A stretch of DNA of 64,000 nucleotides, taken from assembly GCA_026018925.1 (NCBI GenBank), contig JAKSZU010000025.1, forward strand, positions 22,020,891 to 22,084,890. The letters are read 5' to 3'. The position numbers were made by a program, and so were the translations under genes. The stretch comes from Tupaia tana (lineage: Eukaryota > Chordata > Mammalia > Scandentia > Tupaiidae). Below the pieces are notes generated by a model. That model did not search any database. It worked only from the letters and a program-made list of their open reading frames with translations, and had not been told where the DNA came from. Below are positions 23,465 to 33,713 of this stretch, piece after piece (positions within the stretch are counted from its first letter, which is position 1; each line of letters opens with the position of its first letter).

Positions 23465-23690
23465 CTTCTTTTTTTATTTTATGTTAGAGAGTGCATGCAT
23501 GTGTATGACAGAGGGAGAGAGAGAGAGACATGACCTCTTTCCTTAGTCCTCCACCTCCTCAGAATCTTGGACATGTGCATGTACCTGGAGGTTTTCAGGT
23601 CAACCTGGGGACCCGAACCCATGGTCAGCCATGTGGCTTCCATAACTGAAGTGCAATATGCTACTGTATGGACTATGCTACTCATGCTGG
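23465..23690 (-). mobile_element. diverged SINE type A-like
   Basis: GA-rich stretch (23509-23530), then CTCAGAATCTTGGACATG and 'gacccgaacccatggtcagcc' follow the order of an antisense A element, but the head and tail are poorly kept. An old copy. Confidence 0.6.
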
Positions 23691-23705
23691 GCTGGGTGAT
23701 CATTC

Positions 23706-23966
23706 TTTTTTTTTTTTTTTTTTTTTAGAGGTTTTTGCTATAGGGCGCATGCGCTCACCAGACAGACAGAGAGAGACAGAGAGATAGAAAGCGAGAAATC
23801 ACCCCCCAGGGGGGATGGCCACACCGCAATCCCTTCTCCATTCTCCTCTCAGGATCTTGGGCATGCACGCACACACGCCCGGCATGTGTTTTAAGCCACC
23901 GGGTCCGGGACGTGAACCGCGGTCGACTACATGGGAGTCCAGCAACATAGCCATTACGCTAACAAG
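23706..23966 (-). mobile_element. SINE type A
   Basis: Antisense, with poly-T (23706-23727), AGAGGTTTTTGCTATAGGGC, full body, B box complement GGACGTGAACC (a decayed GGTTCGCGTCC), and head ending CCATTACGCTAAC. The outermost head bases are altered (AAGACACTGTCCCC). Confidence 0.92.
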
Positions 23967-24307
23967 ACACTGTCCCCATGATTCTCTCCCAAAGCATGAG
24001 AAAAAGACCCCCTCCCCTGGAGGGACTCAAACCATGGAAATCTTCCAGATCTGTTCTCTCCTTCCAGAAACCAATTCTAAATCACACCTATCCTATTTCA
24101 TCCAAGTCCCAAGAGCCTGAATCCAATCCAAGTTTACTTCCCACCATTTTCAAACAGCAACAACAAAATCTGGTTCCCAATAATTACCACTGAGTATGAT
24201 TTAGGGAGAAAAAAAGTAAACACTCTTCAAATTGCGATCTGCTGCAATTTCCAGCTGAGGTAAACAAGCTTCACAAACACAAACGTTTGCAGAAAATTCT
24301 TCCTGTG
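23967..24307. other. unique sequence, nothing recognised
   Basis: Nothing assigned. Confidence 0.4.
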
Positions 24308-24520
24308 CTGGTAAAAACTGTTTTTAAATTGATGCAGGTGGTCTTGGTCAGATTCCAGCATGGCATTTGGGTGTTCCCTTAAGGGTAGGCTCCCTTCCTG
24401 CTACTTCACTGTTATTTTTGTCTACAAATTAATAGGAGCAGTTAACCTGGAGTTGGGAGTTAATGGTGAGTGGGGAATTGGGACCTCGGAGATTTCTGCA
24501 TAAAGGAGGGAAGCAAGGTC
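24308..24520 (+). mobile_element. unrecognised interspersed repeat 'R1', copy 2
   Basis: Inverted relative to the copy at 11758-12072; the matching part runs from TAAAAACTGTTTTTAAATTG to GGAATTGGGACCTC. After about 24490 the two copies diverge. See the copy 1 entry for what it may be. Confidence 0.6.
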
Positions 24521-24898
24521 CCTCCCAGAATCACTGTCAGCTCCCTGTAATGGCGCCTTAAGGCCAGAAATAAATGTCTCACCTTGCAAGGAAACTGGTC
24601 TGAAGGAAGAGCAAAGGAGAGCTCATTTAATTTACAGCCAGATGCCCAGAAGCGGTGGAACTTACTAGAAGAAATGCCGGTCCTGTCACTGGCCTTGCAC
24701 CGTGCTGCTACCCATGTAAAGCAGGGAATCTGATGAGCTCTGCCTGCTCCTCACCCACTGGCACCACTGCAGCGCCATGAGTGAAGTCCTGAAAACCACT
24801 GCACAACGCGGAGAAACTGGATCCTGCCCCCAAAGACTGGATTACCAGAGAATTATCTAGATAATTGATTAAAGAGAAGCATGAGTACTCTATGTATC
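24521..24898. other. unique sequence, nothing recognised
   Basis: Nothing assigned. Confidence 0.4.
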
Positions 24899-24914
24899 CA
24901 TGGATAACTTTTTT

Positions 24915-25166
24915 TTTTTCCCGGAGAGGTTTTTGTTATAGGGCATGTGTGCTCGCCAGAGAAACAGAGAGAGACAGAGAGAAAGCAAGAAATCACCCCC
25001 CAGGGGGGATGGCCATGCCACAATCCCTTCTCCATTCTCCTCTAAGAATCTTGGGCATGTACGCACACGCACCCGCTGTGAGTTTAAGCCACCAGGTCTG
25101 GGACTCGAACCACAGTCAACTACATGGGAGTCCGGTAGTAATAGCCATTATGCCAACTGCTGGTCC
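24915..25166 (-). mobile_element. SINE type A, 16-bp target-site duplication
   Basis: Antisense full-length A (CGGAGAGGTTTTTGTTATAG to CAACTGCTGGTCC). The direct repeat CCATGGATAACTTTTT is at 24899-24914 and 25167-25182. It inserted at the T-rich end of the composite SINE that follows. Confidence 0.95.
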
Positions 25167-25176
25167 CCATGGATAA

Positions 25177-25350
25177 CTTTTTAAAGACAGAGCTTACGTG
25201 TCACAATCCTTCTGCCCCGGGCACCCTAGGTTATTGGGATTACAGGTATGCACTACCACACCCAGCCTCTGAGTTGGACCAGGAAACAAACCCGGGCCTT
25301 CCATGTGGTTCCAGCCTACAGAGCACAGTGCCTTAGCGACTGGGCCTCTG
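25177..25350 (-). mobile_element. tRNA-like / 7SL-like composite SINE, degraded
   Basis: On the plus strand, TTTTTAAAGACAGAGC and then TTGGGATTACAGGTATGCAC (about 25233-25252) followed by 'taccacacccagcc' closely match an antisense Alu/B1 (7SL RNA-derived) monomer with an internal deletion. Next to it, 25266-25350 reads on the minus strand as a tRNA-like head ending in CCCGGGTTTGTTTCC, a decayed B box. So the minus-strand order is tRNA-like, 7SL-like, A-tail. It is the only such copy I see in the window. Confidence 0.65.
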
Positions 25351-25576
25351 GTAACTTTCCTATGGCCAGCTTAGACTCAGAAACAAGGCTGTTGATACTA
25401 AAGATTCTGAACAGTCAATACTGATGAAATGAAGATAAATGGGAGGCAGATTCTGCGGAGGGGTTGATAAATCTAAATGATGGCCCACGTTTAAATGATC
25501 CAGAATAATCTATCAATAAATGATTACCAACTATCTATTGAGATAGACTACTCAGCATCTTTCACTTTTCGTTTCA

Positions 25577-25808
25577 TTTATTTTTCATTGATTTCTTCCA
25601 TGAGAGAGTGAGATGAGAGAGAGAAAGACACCCCAACGGGATCTTCATTCCACAGCTCAACCCTCATCCTCAGCCAGGCAGGATCAGAGCCATGCCCGCC
25701 CTGTGCAGAGGGACATCTCACTGTGCAGAGGTGAATCCAGGACCTTCCCAAGGCGTTTGAACACCGAGGAGCATTTGGTTACCGCTGTGCTGCTGCAGGG
25801 GCCGTCCT
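25577..25808 (-). mobile_element. SINE type C
   Basis: Antisense copy. It matches the type C order when reversed: head CAGCACAGCGGTAACCAAAT, 'atgctcctcgg', body 'gatcctgcctggctgaggatg', 'gatcccgttggggtg', CT run and 'tctcatggaagaaatc'. Confidence 0.65.
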
Positions 25809-25965
25809 TCCCACTTACCAATGACATCGCATTCTGTCAGAGAAATACTCCTTCCTCCACTCTTGTTTGATGATGTTGAGATGATATTAATCTCACATCT
25901 GGCCTGACGAATGAGAATACTCCATCCTTCAGCTACAGCGATAGGCCAGGATAAGCAATTGTACT

Positions 25966-26207
25966 AAAACTGGACTAGTGGTTAAGGGGCTGGACTCCCG
26001 CATAGTCGAATGTGGTTCGAATCCTGGACCCGATGTCTTGAAACTCATGCTGGGTGCATGTGCGTGGGTGCTCAAAATCCTGAGAGAGAAGGGACTGTGG
26101 CATGGTCACCCCCTCCCCAGGGGATAGTTTCTTGCTTTCTGTCTCTCTGTCTCTCTCTGGAGAGCACATGCACCTTATACCAAAAAAACTCTCAAAAAAA
26201 AAAAAAA
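25966..26207 (+). mobile_element. SINE type A, head edge lost
   Basis: Sense A: GGACTAGTGGTTAAGGGGCT, B box GGTTCGAATCC, body AAAATCCTGAGAGAGAAGGG, tail CACCTTATACCAAAAAAACT and poly-A. Confidence 0.88.
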
Positions 26208-26492
26208 GAGAGAGAGACTTTCACTGCAAATATATATATGAAGAGATACACAGAGAGAGGTAGTTAGAGAGAAACATAAAAAAGGTCCTTTTATCTCTTT
26301 GTTTCCTGACTCGGTGGGGGCCAGGCTGCCACCAAGCAGAGAGACCTGAGCTCAGTGACCATAGAAAACACACCATGGGAAGTAGAACCGAGGGATGGAG
26401 AGAGACCAGAGCCTGACAAACTTCTGTGCCATCACTTGTTCTCAACTCCAACCATGCCTAAAGGCAAAGATGCCCTAAACTTTTCAGTTACT
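26208..26492. other. short unique stretch
   Basis: GA- and TA-rich start; nothing else assigned. Confidence 0.4.
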
Positions 26493-26692
26493 TAGATAGG
26501 CAGAAAGCGAGAAATCATTCCCCAGGGGGGATGGTCACGCCGCAATCCCTTCTCCTCCATTCTCCTCTCGGGATCTTGGGCACGCACGCACACGCGCCCA
26601 GCGTGAGTTTTAAGCCACCAGATCCGGGACGCGAACCACGGTTGACTGCGTGGGAGTCCAGCAATATAGCCAATACGCTAACTGCTGGTCCT
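26493..26692 (-). mobile_element. SINE type A lacking its 3' tail
   Basis: Antisense. It starts in the CT region (AGATAGGCAGAAAGCGAGAA) without poly-T or the CTATAGC block. The body is well kept and the B box complement is GGACGCGAACC (26627-26637), the GGTTCGCGTCC variant. Confidence 0.88.
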
Positions 26693-26717
26693 GTTATTTT
26701 AAACTAGAAACCAAAAC

Positions 26718-26965
26718 GGAACCAACAAGTGGCATGGCTGACCACAGCTCGAGTCCCAGACATGGCAGCATGAAACTCACTCCATGCATGTAAACGTGGA
26801 CCGAAAATCCCAGGAGGAGAATGGAGGAAAAGGGATTATGGCATGGCCATCCTCCTGGGATGTGATTGCTCACTTTCCCTTTCTCTGTCTCTCTCCAGCA
26901 AGCACAGGTGCCCTATAGCAAAAACCTAAAAAAAATTTATTTAATTTAAAAAAAGAAAAGAAAGA
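26718..26965 (+). mobile_element. SINE type A with head deletion
   Basis: Sense: GGAACCAACAAGTGGCATGG runs straight into GCTGACCACAGCTCGAGTCC, so about 25 bp between the A and B boxes are missing. Body, CT run and CCCTATAGCAAAAACC tail are present. Confidence 0.85.
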
Positions 26966-27662
26966 AAGAAACCAGAGTCTTCTCACAAGAAATGGATACA
27001 TGCTAGTTAAAATAACATAAATCATGGTGCCCTGGAGAAGGCCCAGAGCCTGGCAAGGTACTTGGTTCCATGGGGAAGCAACCCAGTACTATCTAGGGTC
27101 CTGTTTTAATTCTGCCTGCTGAGTACAAAAAGAACCCATTACAATGACTATTTACAAGTCTTGTTGGAGCAGATTTAGAGACCTTGAAACCTCCGCCCAC
27201 CACCATCATTTCTTGCTTTATTGTTCAGAGTGCCTGAAGCTTTGGATTCTGGATTCTAAGCTTTTCAGGGTAAAGACCAGACACGGCAATCTCAGCTCCA
27301 CAAAGCACAAAGGGTGTCAGAGATGCTCTATAAATTATACACAGCGGCAGTGATGAGAGGAACGGGTTACAGAGCACTGTGTACCGTGGAGGTTTATGAA
27401 AATAATACTTCAAAATGAACCTAGAAAATCGGGGAAACAGTTTGTACTATAGAAGAGTGGAAACATTGGGGAAGTTAAGGTCTGTGTTTCTAATATGTTA
27501 TGATTAACTTAGGAATTAAAGTTTTATGGTCAGGATTACTCTCCCTCAGTGCAATAATGCTTTATACTTCTTATACGAACTGTATAGAAATGAATCTTCA
27601 GGTAGGTTATAAGCCCAGATCTTTGCATGGAACCATTCTTTCTTCTATGTTCTATGGAATTT
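26966..27662. other. unique sequence, weak L2-like trace
   Basis: Nothing firm. 27190-27320 has a vague resemblance to an L2 3' end but I would not call it. Confidence 0.35.
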
Positions 27663-27676
27663 AGAAAATTAGTATA

Positions 27677-27773
27677 GGAGTCAGCAGGTGGCATGGTGGT
27701 TAAGGTGCTGGACTCCCACATGGCCAACTGCAGTTCCAGTCCTAGACCTAGTGGCTTGCTTTCTCGCTTTCTG

Positions 27774-27831
<58 letters not shown>

Positions 27832-27920
27832 ACACACACACACAGAGCACGAGAGAATAATAATAATAATAATAAATAATAGAGATAAATAAAATTAAAT
27901 AACTATTTTTTAAAAAGGAA
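27677..27920 (+). mobile_element. SINE type B with 14-bp target-site duplication
   Basis: Head GAGTCAGCAGGTGGCATGGT, (TC)n at about 27773-27829, a short CA run and a TAA-rich tail. The direct repeat AGAAAATTAGTATA is at 27663-27676 and 27921-27934. Confidence 0.95.
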
Positions 27921-27934
27921 AGAAAATTAGTATA

Positions 27935-28349
27935 TGAACTAATATAGGAAGATGAAAACTATAAGACGTTTTGTAAAGTATTTAGGGTTTTGATGTTGTA
28001 TTTCACAAAAAATAATAGAAAGTTACAAAGTAACCAAATGGCACAAGCAGAAATGGAGAATCCTAGGATATATTCGCAAATGGTAATTGAACAAATGAGA
28101 GATCTAGACATAAACAAATTGACCTTGCCCATCCTCTGAAGGATTCCCTAGGTTCTCCCCCTTTCTCCCTTTTGAAAAAAAAGAGAGATTAAAATAGCAC
28201 CTAATACACCTAGCCAAAATTTATTTTTCTGTTCTTTATTTCTACCATAATATTTATTATTTTCTTCCCTTCATTTGCTTTGATTTTAGCTTGCCTTTTT
28301 TCTAGTTTTTTAAGGTGGAAGGTTGAGATACTGATTTGAGATCTTTCTA
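27935..28349. other. unique AT-rich sequence
   Basis: Nothing assigned. Confidence 0.4.
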
Positions 28350-28592
28350 AAAAAATTTTTTTTGAGATTTTTGCCTTAGGATGCATGAGACAGAAACTGT
28401 GAGATGGAAAATAGGAACTCACCCGCCAGGAGGGATGGCCATGCTGCAATCCCTTCTCCTCTATTCTCCTCCTAGGATCTTAGGCACACACACACATATG
28501 TGCCCAGCATGAGTTTTGAGCCACCAGGTTCAGGACTCCAACTGTGGTCAGCCATGTGGGAGTCAACATAACCACCACACCATCTGCTGGCC
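28350..28592 (-). mobile_element. SINE type A
   Basis: Antisense, diverged tail (TTTGAGATTTTTGCCTTAGG), shortened CT region, good body, head CCATCTGCTGGCCCC. Confidence 0.82.
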
Positions 28593-28599
28593 CCTCTTT

Positions 28600-29270
28600 A
28601 TTTTTAATAAAGATGGTTAAAGTTATACATTTCCTAGTAAGCACCCATTCAGTTGTCTCCCAGAAGTTTTGTGTGTATGCTTTTTTCATTCATCTTGAAG
28701 TATTTTCTAATTTTCCTTGTGATTCTTACTTTTTTTCTCTTTCTTTTCTTTTTGTTTTTTCTTTTTTTTGTTATAGGATGTATGCACTGGCCAGAAAGGA
28801 GAGAGACAGAGAAATTCAGAGAGAGGGAAAGTGAGAAATCGTGCCCCAGGGAAGATGGCCATTCCAGTCTCTTCTTTTCCTTTCTCTTCTTGGGATTTTT
28901 GGGCATGCAACATGCCCGGTGCGATTTTCAAGCCACCAGTTCTGAGACTCTAGCTGTGGTCAGCCATGTGAGAGTCCAGCACCTTAGCCACTGTGTCACC
29001 TGCTGTTTCCACCCTCCCATGATCTTTTTTTTTTTGACCTATTAACTATTTAGAAGTATGCTGTTTAATTTCCATATATTCATAACTCTTAAATTTCCTT
29101 GTTATTGATTTCAAATTCCATTCCATTGTGACCAGAGAACACACTTTATATTATTTCAATCCTTTTAAATGTATTGAGGCTTGTTTTATGGTCTAATATG
29201 TAGTCTGGAGTCAGTTCCATGTACACTTAGGACAAAAATATACTCTTTTGTTGTTGAGTAAAATGGAGTG
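28600..29270 (-). mobile_element. L1 LINE (ORF2 region), antisense, split by a SINE
   Basis: 28600-28749 and 29012-29270 join into antisense L1 ORF2: 'TTCATTCATCTTGAAGTATT', 'ttctaattttccttgtgattc', then 'gacctattaactatttagaag', 'ctgtttaatttccatatattc' and 'ttccattccattgtgaccagag'. A decayed mammalian L1M fragment. Confidence 0.8.
28750..29011 (-). mobile_element. SINE type A inserted in L1
   Basis: Antisense: TTTTTTGTTATAGGATGTAT, GAAGATGGCCATTCCAGTCT, head ending CACCTGCTGTTTCC. Diverged. Confidence 0.82.
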
Positions 29271-29389
29271 CAGACATGCTCTGCACTGTGTCCTCATGTG
29301 GCCTTTCCTCTGTTTGTTCATTCCTTGACTTCCCTCTGAGCGTACGAACTTCCCCTCCAAATGCAGATACCAGTTAGATTGGACTAGAT

Positions 29390-29475
29390 CTTACCCTAAC
29401 AAGCTCATCTTAAGTTGATCGTCTACTTAAAGTTCTTATCTCCAAATATAGCGTAGTCATATCGTAAGGTACAAC
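29390..29475 (-). mobile_element. MLT1 LTR fragment, antisense
   Basis: 'CTTACCCTAACAAGCTCATC', 'ttaagttgatcgtct' and 'atctccaaatatagcgtag' read as the antisense middle part of an MLT1 LTR. Confidence 0.6.
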
Positions 29476-29768
29476 CGTGATAGAAACGGAAATGTAGACT
29501 TGGAAGCTCATAAAAGACCACCACCTGGAGATGAAGGCAAAGACCTGATGATATAGTGAATTCCCAAGAACACCGAAAATCATCAGGAAAACACTAGAAG
29601 CTAAGAAAGAGGCATGTAACAGATTCTCTCACAGCTATGAGAAGGAGCCAACCCTGTAGACGTTTTGACCTCACACTTCTAGTTTGCATAATTGTGAGGA
29701 GATAAATTCTGATATTTAGGCCACCAAGTTTATGGTACTTTGTTACAACAACCCTAGCAAAATAATAC
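29476..29768 (+). mobile_element. MLT1 LTR fragment, sense
   Basis: Sense MLT1 3' half: 'GCATGTAACAGATTCTCTCA', 'ccaaccctgtagacgttttgacctc', 'acttctagtttgcataattgtgag', ending 'ttacaacaaccctagcaaaat'. It abuts an antisense MLT1 piece. Confidence 0.72.
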
Positions 29769-30511
29769 ACTGCCCTCTGCACCACAATCAATGCCAACTA
29801 ACAGTCCTGAAGCTCTTTGCCTGAGTGCTTTCCTTGGCTGCCAAAGTTTGCTCTGCCCACCTGTGTTTCAGGGCTGAGGTGCTGATGTATTCATGTCCCT
29901 AGAACCTACCTTCAACTTCAACTAAGAAGTGATGGAATCTGATGCTCAGAAAACACAGATCCCTCACCTCCCAGGAGTGATAAATGTACCTGCACCCGCA
30001 GTGGTAGGTGGTTAGACAGCACAATTGTTGGCTCCCTGATCTTCCCTCTCCCCTGCAAGTGTTGCCTTCATTATTCCTACTGCACACAATCCCTGTCTCA
30101 GGCTCTGCTTCTGGAGGTTCCAAACTAAGATACAGTTCTTGGTGGGGCATTGGGATATGAATTTTAAGAATCTCCCTCCATCATCCCAGTGTAGGTGATT
30201 TATGAACAGTTGGAAGTGTTCAACTTTATGAAGTTGAAGACACTTTGTTTTAGGGATTCTAAGTTCCATCCTGAGGTTAGCTAAACCAATCCCTTATAAA
30301 TCATTACCTGATGTTGCCTCTTCTTTGAGTGGTTCTTTTATGTGACACCCTTGATCATTCTAAGTGAAATAGCTATATATATTATATATATAATCCTTCT
30401 CAAGAAATTTTCACCCAAGATAGTTCCTCTAAAGAGCTGAAATATTCTTCTGTGATCATGAGAGTTATGCATTCACTCTTTTCTCCTTTTGCTTGGTGAC
30501 CAGAAAGCTCT
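29769..30511. other. unique sequence, possible unrecognised old repeat
   Basis: 'GTCTCAGGCTCTGCTTCTGG' followed by 'aggttccaaactaagata' (30091-30130) has the feel of an old L1 or LTR end, but I cannot name it. A TATATA-rich patch lies at 30375-30391. Confidence 0.4.
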
Positions 30512-30529
30512 AAGAAAAATCCAATGCTC

Positions 30530-30789
30530 GGGACCAGCAGTTAGCGTAATGGCTATGTCCCTGGACTCCCACGTAGTCGACCGCGGTTCGAGTCCCGGAC
30601 CCGGTGGCTTAAACTCACGCCGGGCGCATGTGCGTGCATGCCCAAGATCCCGAGAGGAGAATGGAGGAGAAGGGATTGCGGCGTGGCCATCCCCCCTGGG
30701 GGGTGATTTCTAGCTTTCTATCTCTCTGTATCTCTCTGTCTGGCGAGCGCATACACCCTATAGCAAAAACCTCTCCAAAAAAAAAAGAG
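30530..30789 (+). mobile_element. SINE type A, young, 18-bp target-site duplication
   Basis: Full-length sense copy with near-ideal boxes: TAGCGTAATGG and GGTTCGAGTCC. Tail CCCTATAGCAAAAACCTCTC plus A's. The direct repeat AAGAAAAATCCAATGCTC is perfect at 30512-30529 and 30790-30807. Confidence 0.97.
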
Positions 30790-30807
30790 AAGAAAAATCC
30801 AATGCTC

Positions 30808-31696
30808 AGTCACTACAATTACTGAGCCAACAGTAGTATCGTATTTGCTTCTTACTCGTTTTTTGCTCTTGTATTTCAGTTCTACCTGCATTTCCTTTCT
30901 GAAAGAGTCAAGGGAAAGGAAACCAAGCAAGGATTGGAATTTGAACAAGAATAATACATTTGCCAAGGCTACCAAGCACCAAGCCAAGCATTTTCTCCAT
31001 TTGGAAATTTTATGTGAAACATTTCACCAGCAAAGAAAAACCTAGGTGAATGAGACTTTGATTAAAAATAATGGCTGGCATTTGACCTGAGCTGGTCATC
31101 CAATGACATTCACTTGGCCTCCAACTCTGAAGATACTCTATGTGAAAAAAATATATCCAGAGGAAGAAAAAGATTGACTCACTAAGATTCCCAAAGGGAA
31201 ATTTTACCATTGCTGCAGAACTGTTGGCTCAGAAGAGCGTAACCATGCATATTTCCTCTTGGGATACCCTTGCCGAGAAGGCAAGAGTTCTGTTTTCATT
31301 TCAGTTCAGCTCTAGAGTGGCGCACTTCAGATAACTGCAATTTTACCTACTGAGTCAGGCTCCCTGGGCTCAGCTTCCCATGGGGGCTTCGAAGAAACCC
31401 TGCAACTAGTTATTCTGCAAAAGAATATGCTTGGTGTTATCCAGTAAGTGATAGTTTCTCTTCATAAAGTGAGATTCAGAGAAAAGACAGGAAAATGATA
31501 TTCAAATAGAGAGAGAGAGTGCAAGCTAAATAAGCATCATTTCTATCAGTTATCTTTGCCCTAAGTTCTGCACATTGTGGAAGTCAACATTTCTTTGACA
31601 ACATTATTTATTTAATTTTTTAAATGATGTCTTTTGTGCGACAGGTAGGAAGGAAAATGACTTTTATTTTATAGGTAAGAAACAAAGAAAGCAAAA
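30808..31696. other. unique sequence, nothing recognised
   Basis: Nothing assigned. Confidence 0.5.
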
Positions 31697-31705
31697 AGAT
31701 TGTGG

Positions 31706-31708
<3 letters not shown>

Positions 31709-31745
<37 letters not shown>

Positions 31746-31994
31746 AGAGGTTTTTCGCTATAGGGCGCGTGCGCTCGCCAGACAGAGAGAGACATAGAGA
31801 CAGAAAGCGAGAAATCACCCCCCAGGGGGGATGGTCACGCCGCAATCCCTTCTCCTCCATTCTCCTCTCGGGATCTTGGGCACGCACGCACACGCGCCCG
31901 GCGTGAGTTGTAAGCCACCGGGTCCGAGACGCGAACCGCGGTCGACTACGTGGGAGTCCAGCGACATAGCCATTACGCTAACTGCTGGTTCCCT
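31709..31994 (-). mobile_element. SINE type A, very young
   Basis: Antisense, with about 36 T's, GAGAGGTTTTTCGCTATAGG, almost undecayed CpG-rich body, and head CTGCTGGTTCCCT. The B box complement is AGACGCGAACC, i.e. GGTTCGCGTCT. The direct repeat AGATTGTGGCTT is perfect at 31697-31708 and 31995-32006. By eye it is nearly identical to the copy at 63333-63602. Confidence 0.97.
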
Positions 31995-32159
31995 AGATTG
32001 TGGCTTATTTGAAGTCACATACTGCAAATGATTTAAGACTAGTCATGTCCAATCTTCCCCTCCTCCTGGGTCTGATATCTCAGTTCACATCACCACCACC
32101 TCCACCACCCTCTGGCTGGAATTCTCAGAATCAGGAGAATTCTCTCCTTCCCTTCTCTG

Positions 32160-32685
32160 ATAGTTAGTTTGGGGTGTCAACTTGACTGGACCAAGGAATA
32201 CCTAAAAACATAATAAAGCATTACTCTGGGTCTGTCTGTGGGGGTGTTTCCAGAATGGATTAACCTGCAGCTCTGAGTAGACTAGATGTGGAAGATCTCC
32301 CCTCTCTTAATGTGGGTGGGCATAATTTAATCAACAAAGACCCGGAGAGAATATATACAGAAAAGAAGGGTCTCTTTGGAGAGAGAAAGATAGAGTTCCA
32401 TTGCCTTGGAGATCACAAGTCAAGGTTTATCTGCCTTTGGATTCCAAGATTTACACCAACACCTCCACTCCCCAGGTCCCAGGCTTCCAGCCTCAGACTG
32501 TGAATTACACCATCAGCGTTCCTGCCTCTGAGGCCTTGGGACTTGGTCTGTTACCACAATGCCATTCTCCAGCTGTTGGGGCACTTCTACACTGCCATAA
32601 CTGCATAAGCAGAGTCCCCAATAAAACCCTTCTATATCTATACATAGCCTATGGTTCTGCCTCCCTAGAGAACCTTGACTAATAC
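32160..32685 (+). mobile_element. ERVL LTR (MLT2-like), sense
   Basis: Long LTR: 'GTCAACTTGACTGGACCAAG', 'attactctgggtctgtctgtgggggtgtttcc', 'ctcttaatgtgggtgggcat', 'gaattacaccatcagcg', and the end 'cctagagaaccttgactaatac'. This matches the MLT2 pattern of ERVL solo LTRs. The internal (viral) region is absent. Confidence 0.8.
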
Positions 32686-33421
32686 ACCCTCTTACACAAT
32701 GTGCACTTCCCTCCAGCCAGGGCCTAGGAAAGACTCGTGGAAATGAAGCATGAACTGATTCAAAGAATGAATGAGTAGCCAGTTGGAAAAAGAGAAAGAA
32801 TCTTCTAGTCCAAGGCGTATGTACGCAGAGCAGGAAGCCAAGAAAAAGCAATGACTAGTTCCAGGAGCTGCGCAGGGTTAGAAAGAGCTGGCTATCAAAC
32901 AGTTTTAGTTGGTCCACCAACTTCCCGCCATGAACTCTCCAGGCTTCGGGCCTGTCTCTTCTGATTCGAGCTATTGATATCTTTCTACTCAGGCATTTCA
33001 CCAAGAGAAGCTCTTTATGAGCTGTGGCTCCTTTTAACAGCTACGCCAGCCAGGTGCCATACTAGAGCGTCGGGCCATTTCTACCTGACGGACTGGCCTG
33101 AGAGTCCTGAGCAGTACAGGGCAGGCAAACCATGGGTCTGGCTCACAGAATTTCCAAGAGGGGCCCTGTAGATTTCAGGGATGCCCATCCTTCCTTCTGA
33201 GCATTAGTTTAGGATATGGGTTTGGGCATATCTTTTCATTCACTTTTTTTTTTTTCCAACAATATACCCAGCCTCAGTTCCTCAGTTTCTCCATCTGTCA
33301 TGCAAGGACCAATAGTTGGTGCCTATTCTCCTCCCTTCCTTGCTTTTCAGAGCCCTGTGAGGTTAATTAAGCATAACCTATAAAGTCTGATGAATTTCTC
33401 TAACCATGGCTTTAGGTAGAT
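32686..33421. other. unique sequence, nothing recognised
   Basis: An open frame at 32974-33171 (65 codons, plus) follows a polypyrimidine-plus-AG-like CTACTCAG, but I see no donor site or known protein, so I do not call an exon. Confidence 0.4.
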
Positions 33422-33438
33422 ACAAGAATAAGATTTCT

Positions 33439-33626
33439 TTTTATTTTTATAATTTTTTTATTTTATTTTATTTATTCATTCATTTATTTTTTAATTTGAC
33501 CAGAGAGACACAGAGAGTGAGAGTGAGAGAAAGTGAGAAAGCAAGCCACCAGATTCAGGACTCAAAGCCTGGTCAGCCATGTGCGAGTGTCCAGTGCCTT
33601 AACCACCATGCCACCTGCTGGTCCCC
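33439..33626 (-). mobile_element. SINE type B, 17-bp target-site duplication
   Basis: Antisense B: TTATTTTTTAATTTGACCAG, GA-rich part, AGCAAGCCACCAG, head CCACCTGCTGGTCCCC. The direct repeat ACAAGAATAAGATTTCT is perfect at 33422-33438 and 33627-33643. Confidence 0.96.
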
Positions 33627-33643
33627 ACAAGAATAAGATTTCT

Positions 33644-33678
33644 ATACAGGCAGAAGGCTGGTTTTCATTTCATCATCA

Positions 33679-33713
<35 letters not shown>

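Noticed and set aside
30530-30610. tRNA-like A and B boxes suggesting a tRNA gene
   Set aside because: The head is part of a SINE with a body and poly-A tail, repeated dozens of times, and does not fold as a full tRNA with anticodon arm that I can verify.
32974-33171. 65-codon frame after an acceptor-like CTACTCAG
   Set aside because: No matching donor site or protein similarity; the signal is too weak to call an exon.
33681-33713. T-run that might be a SINE tail
   Set aside because: No SINE body follows on either side, so it stays a plain homopolymer.
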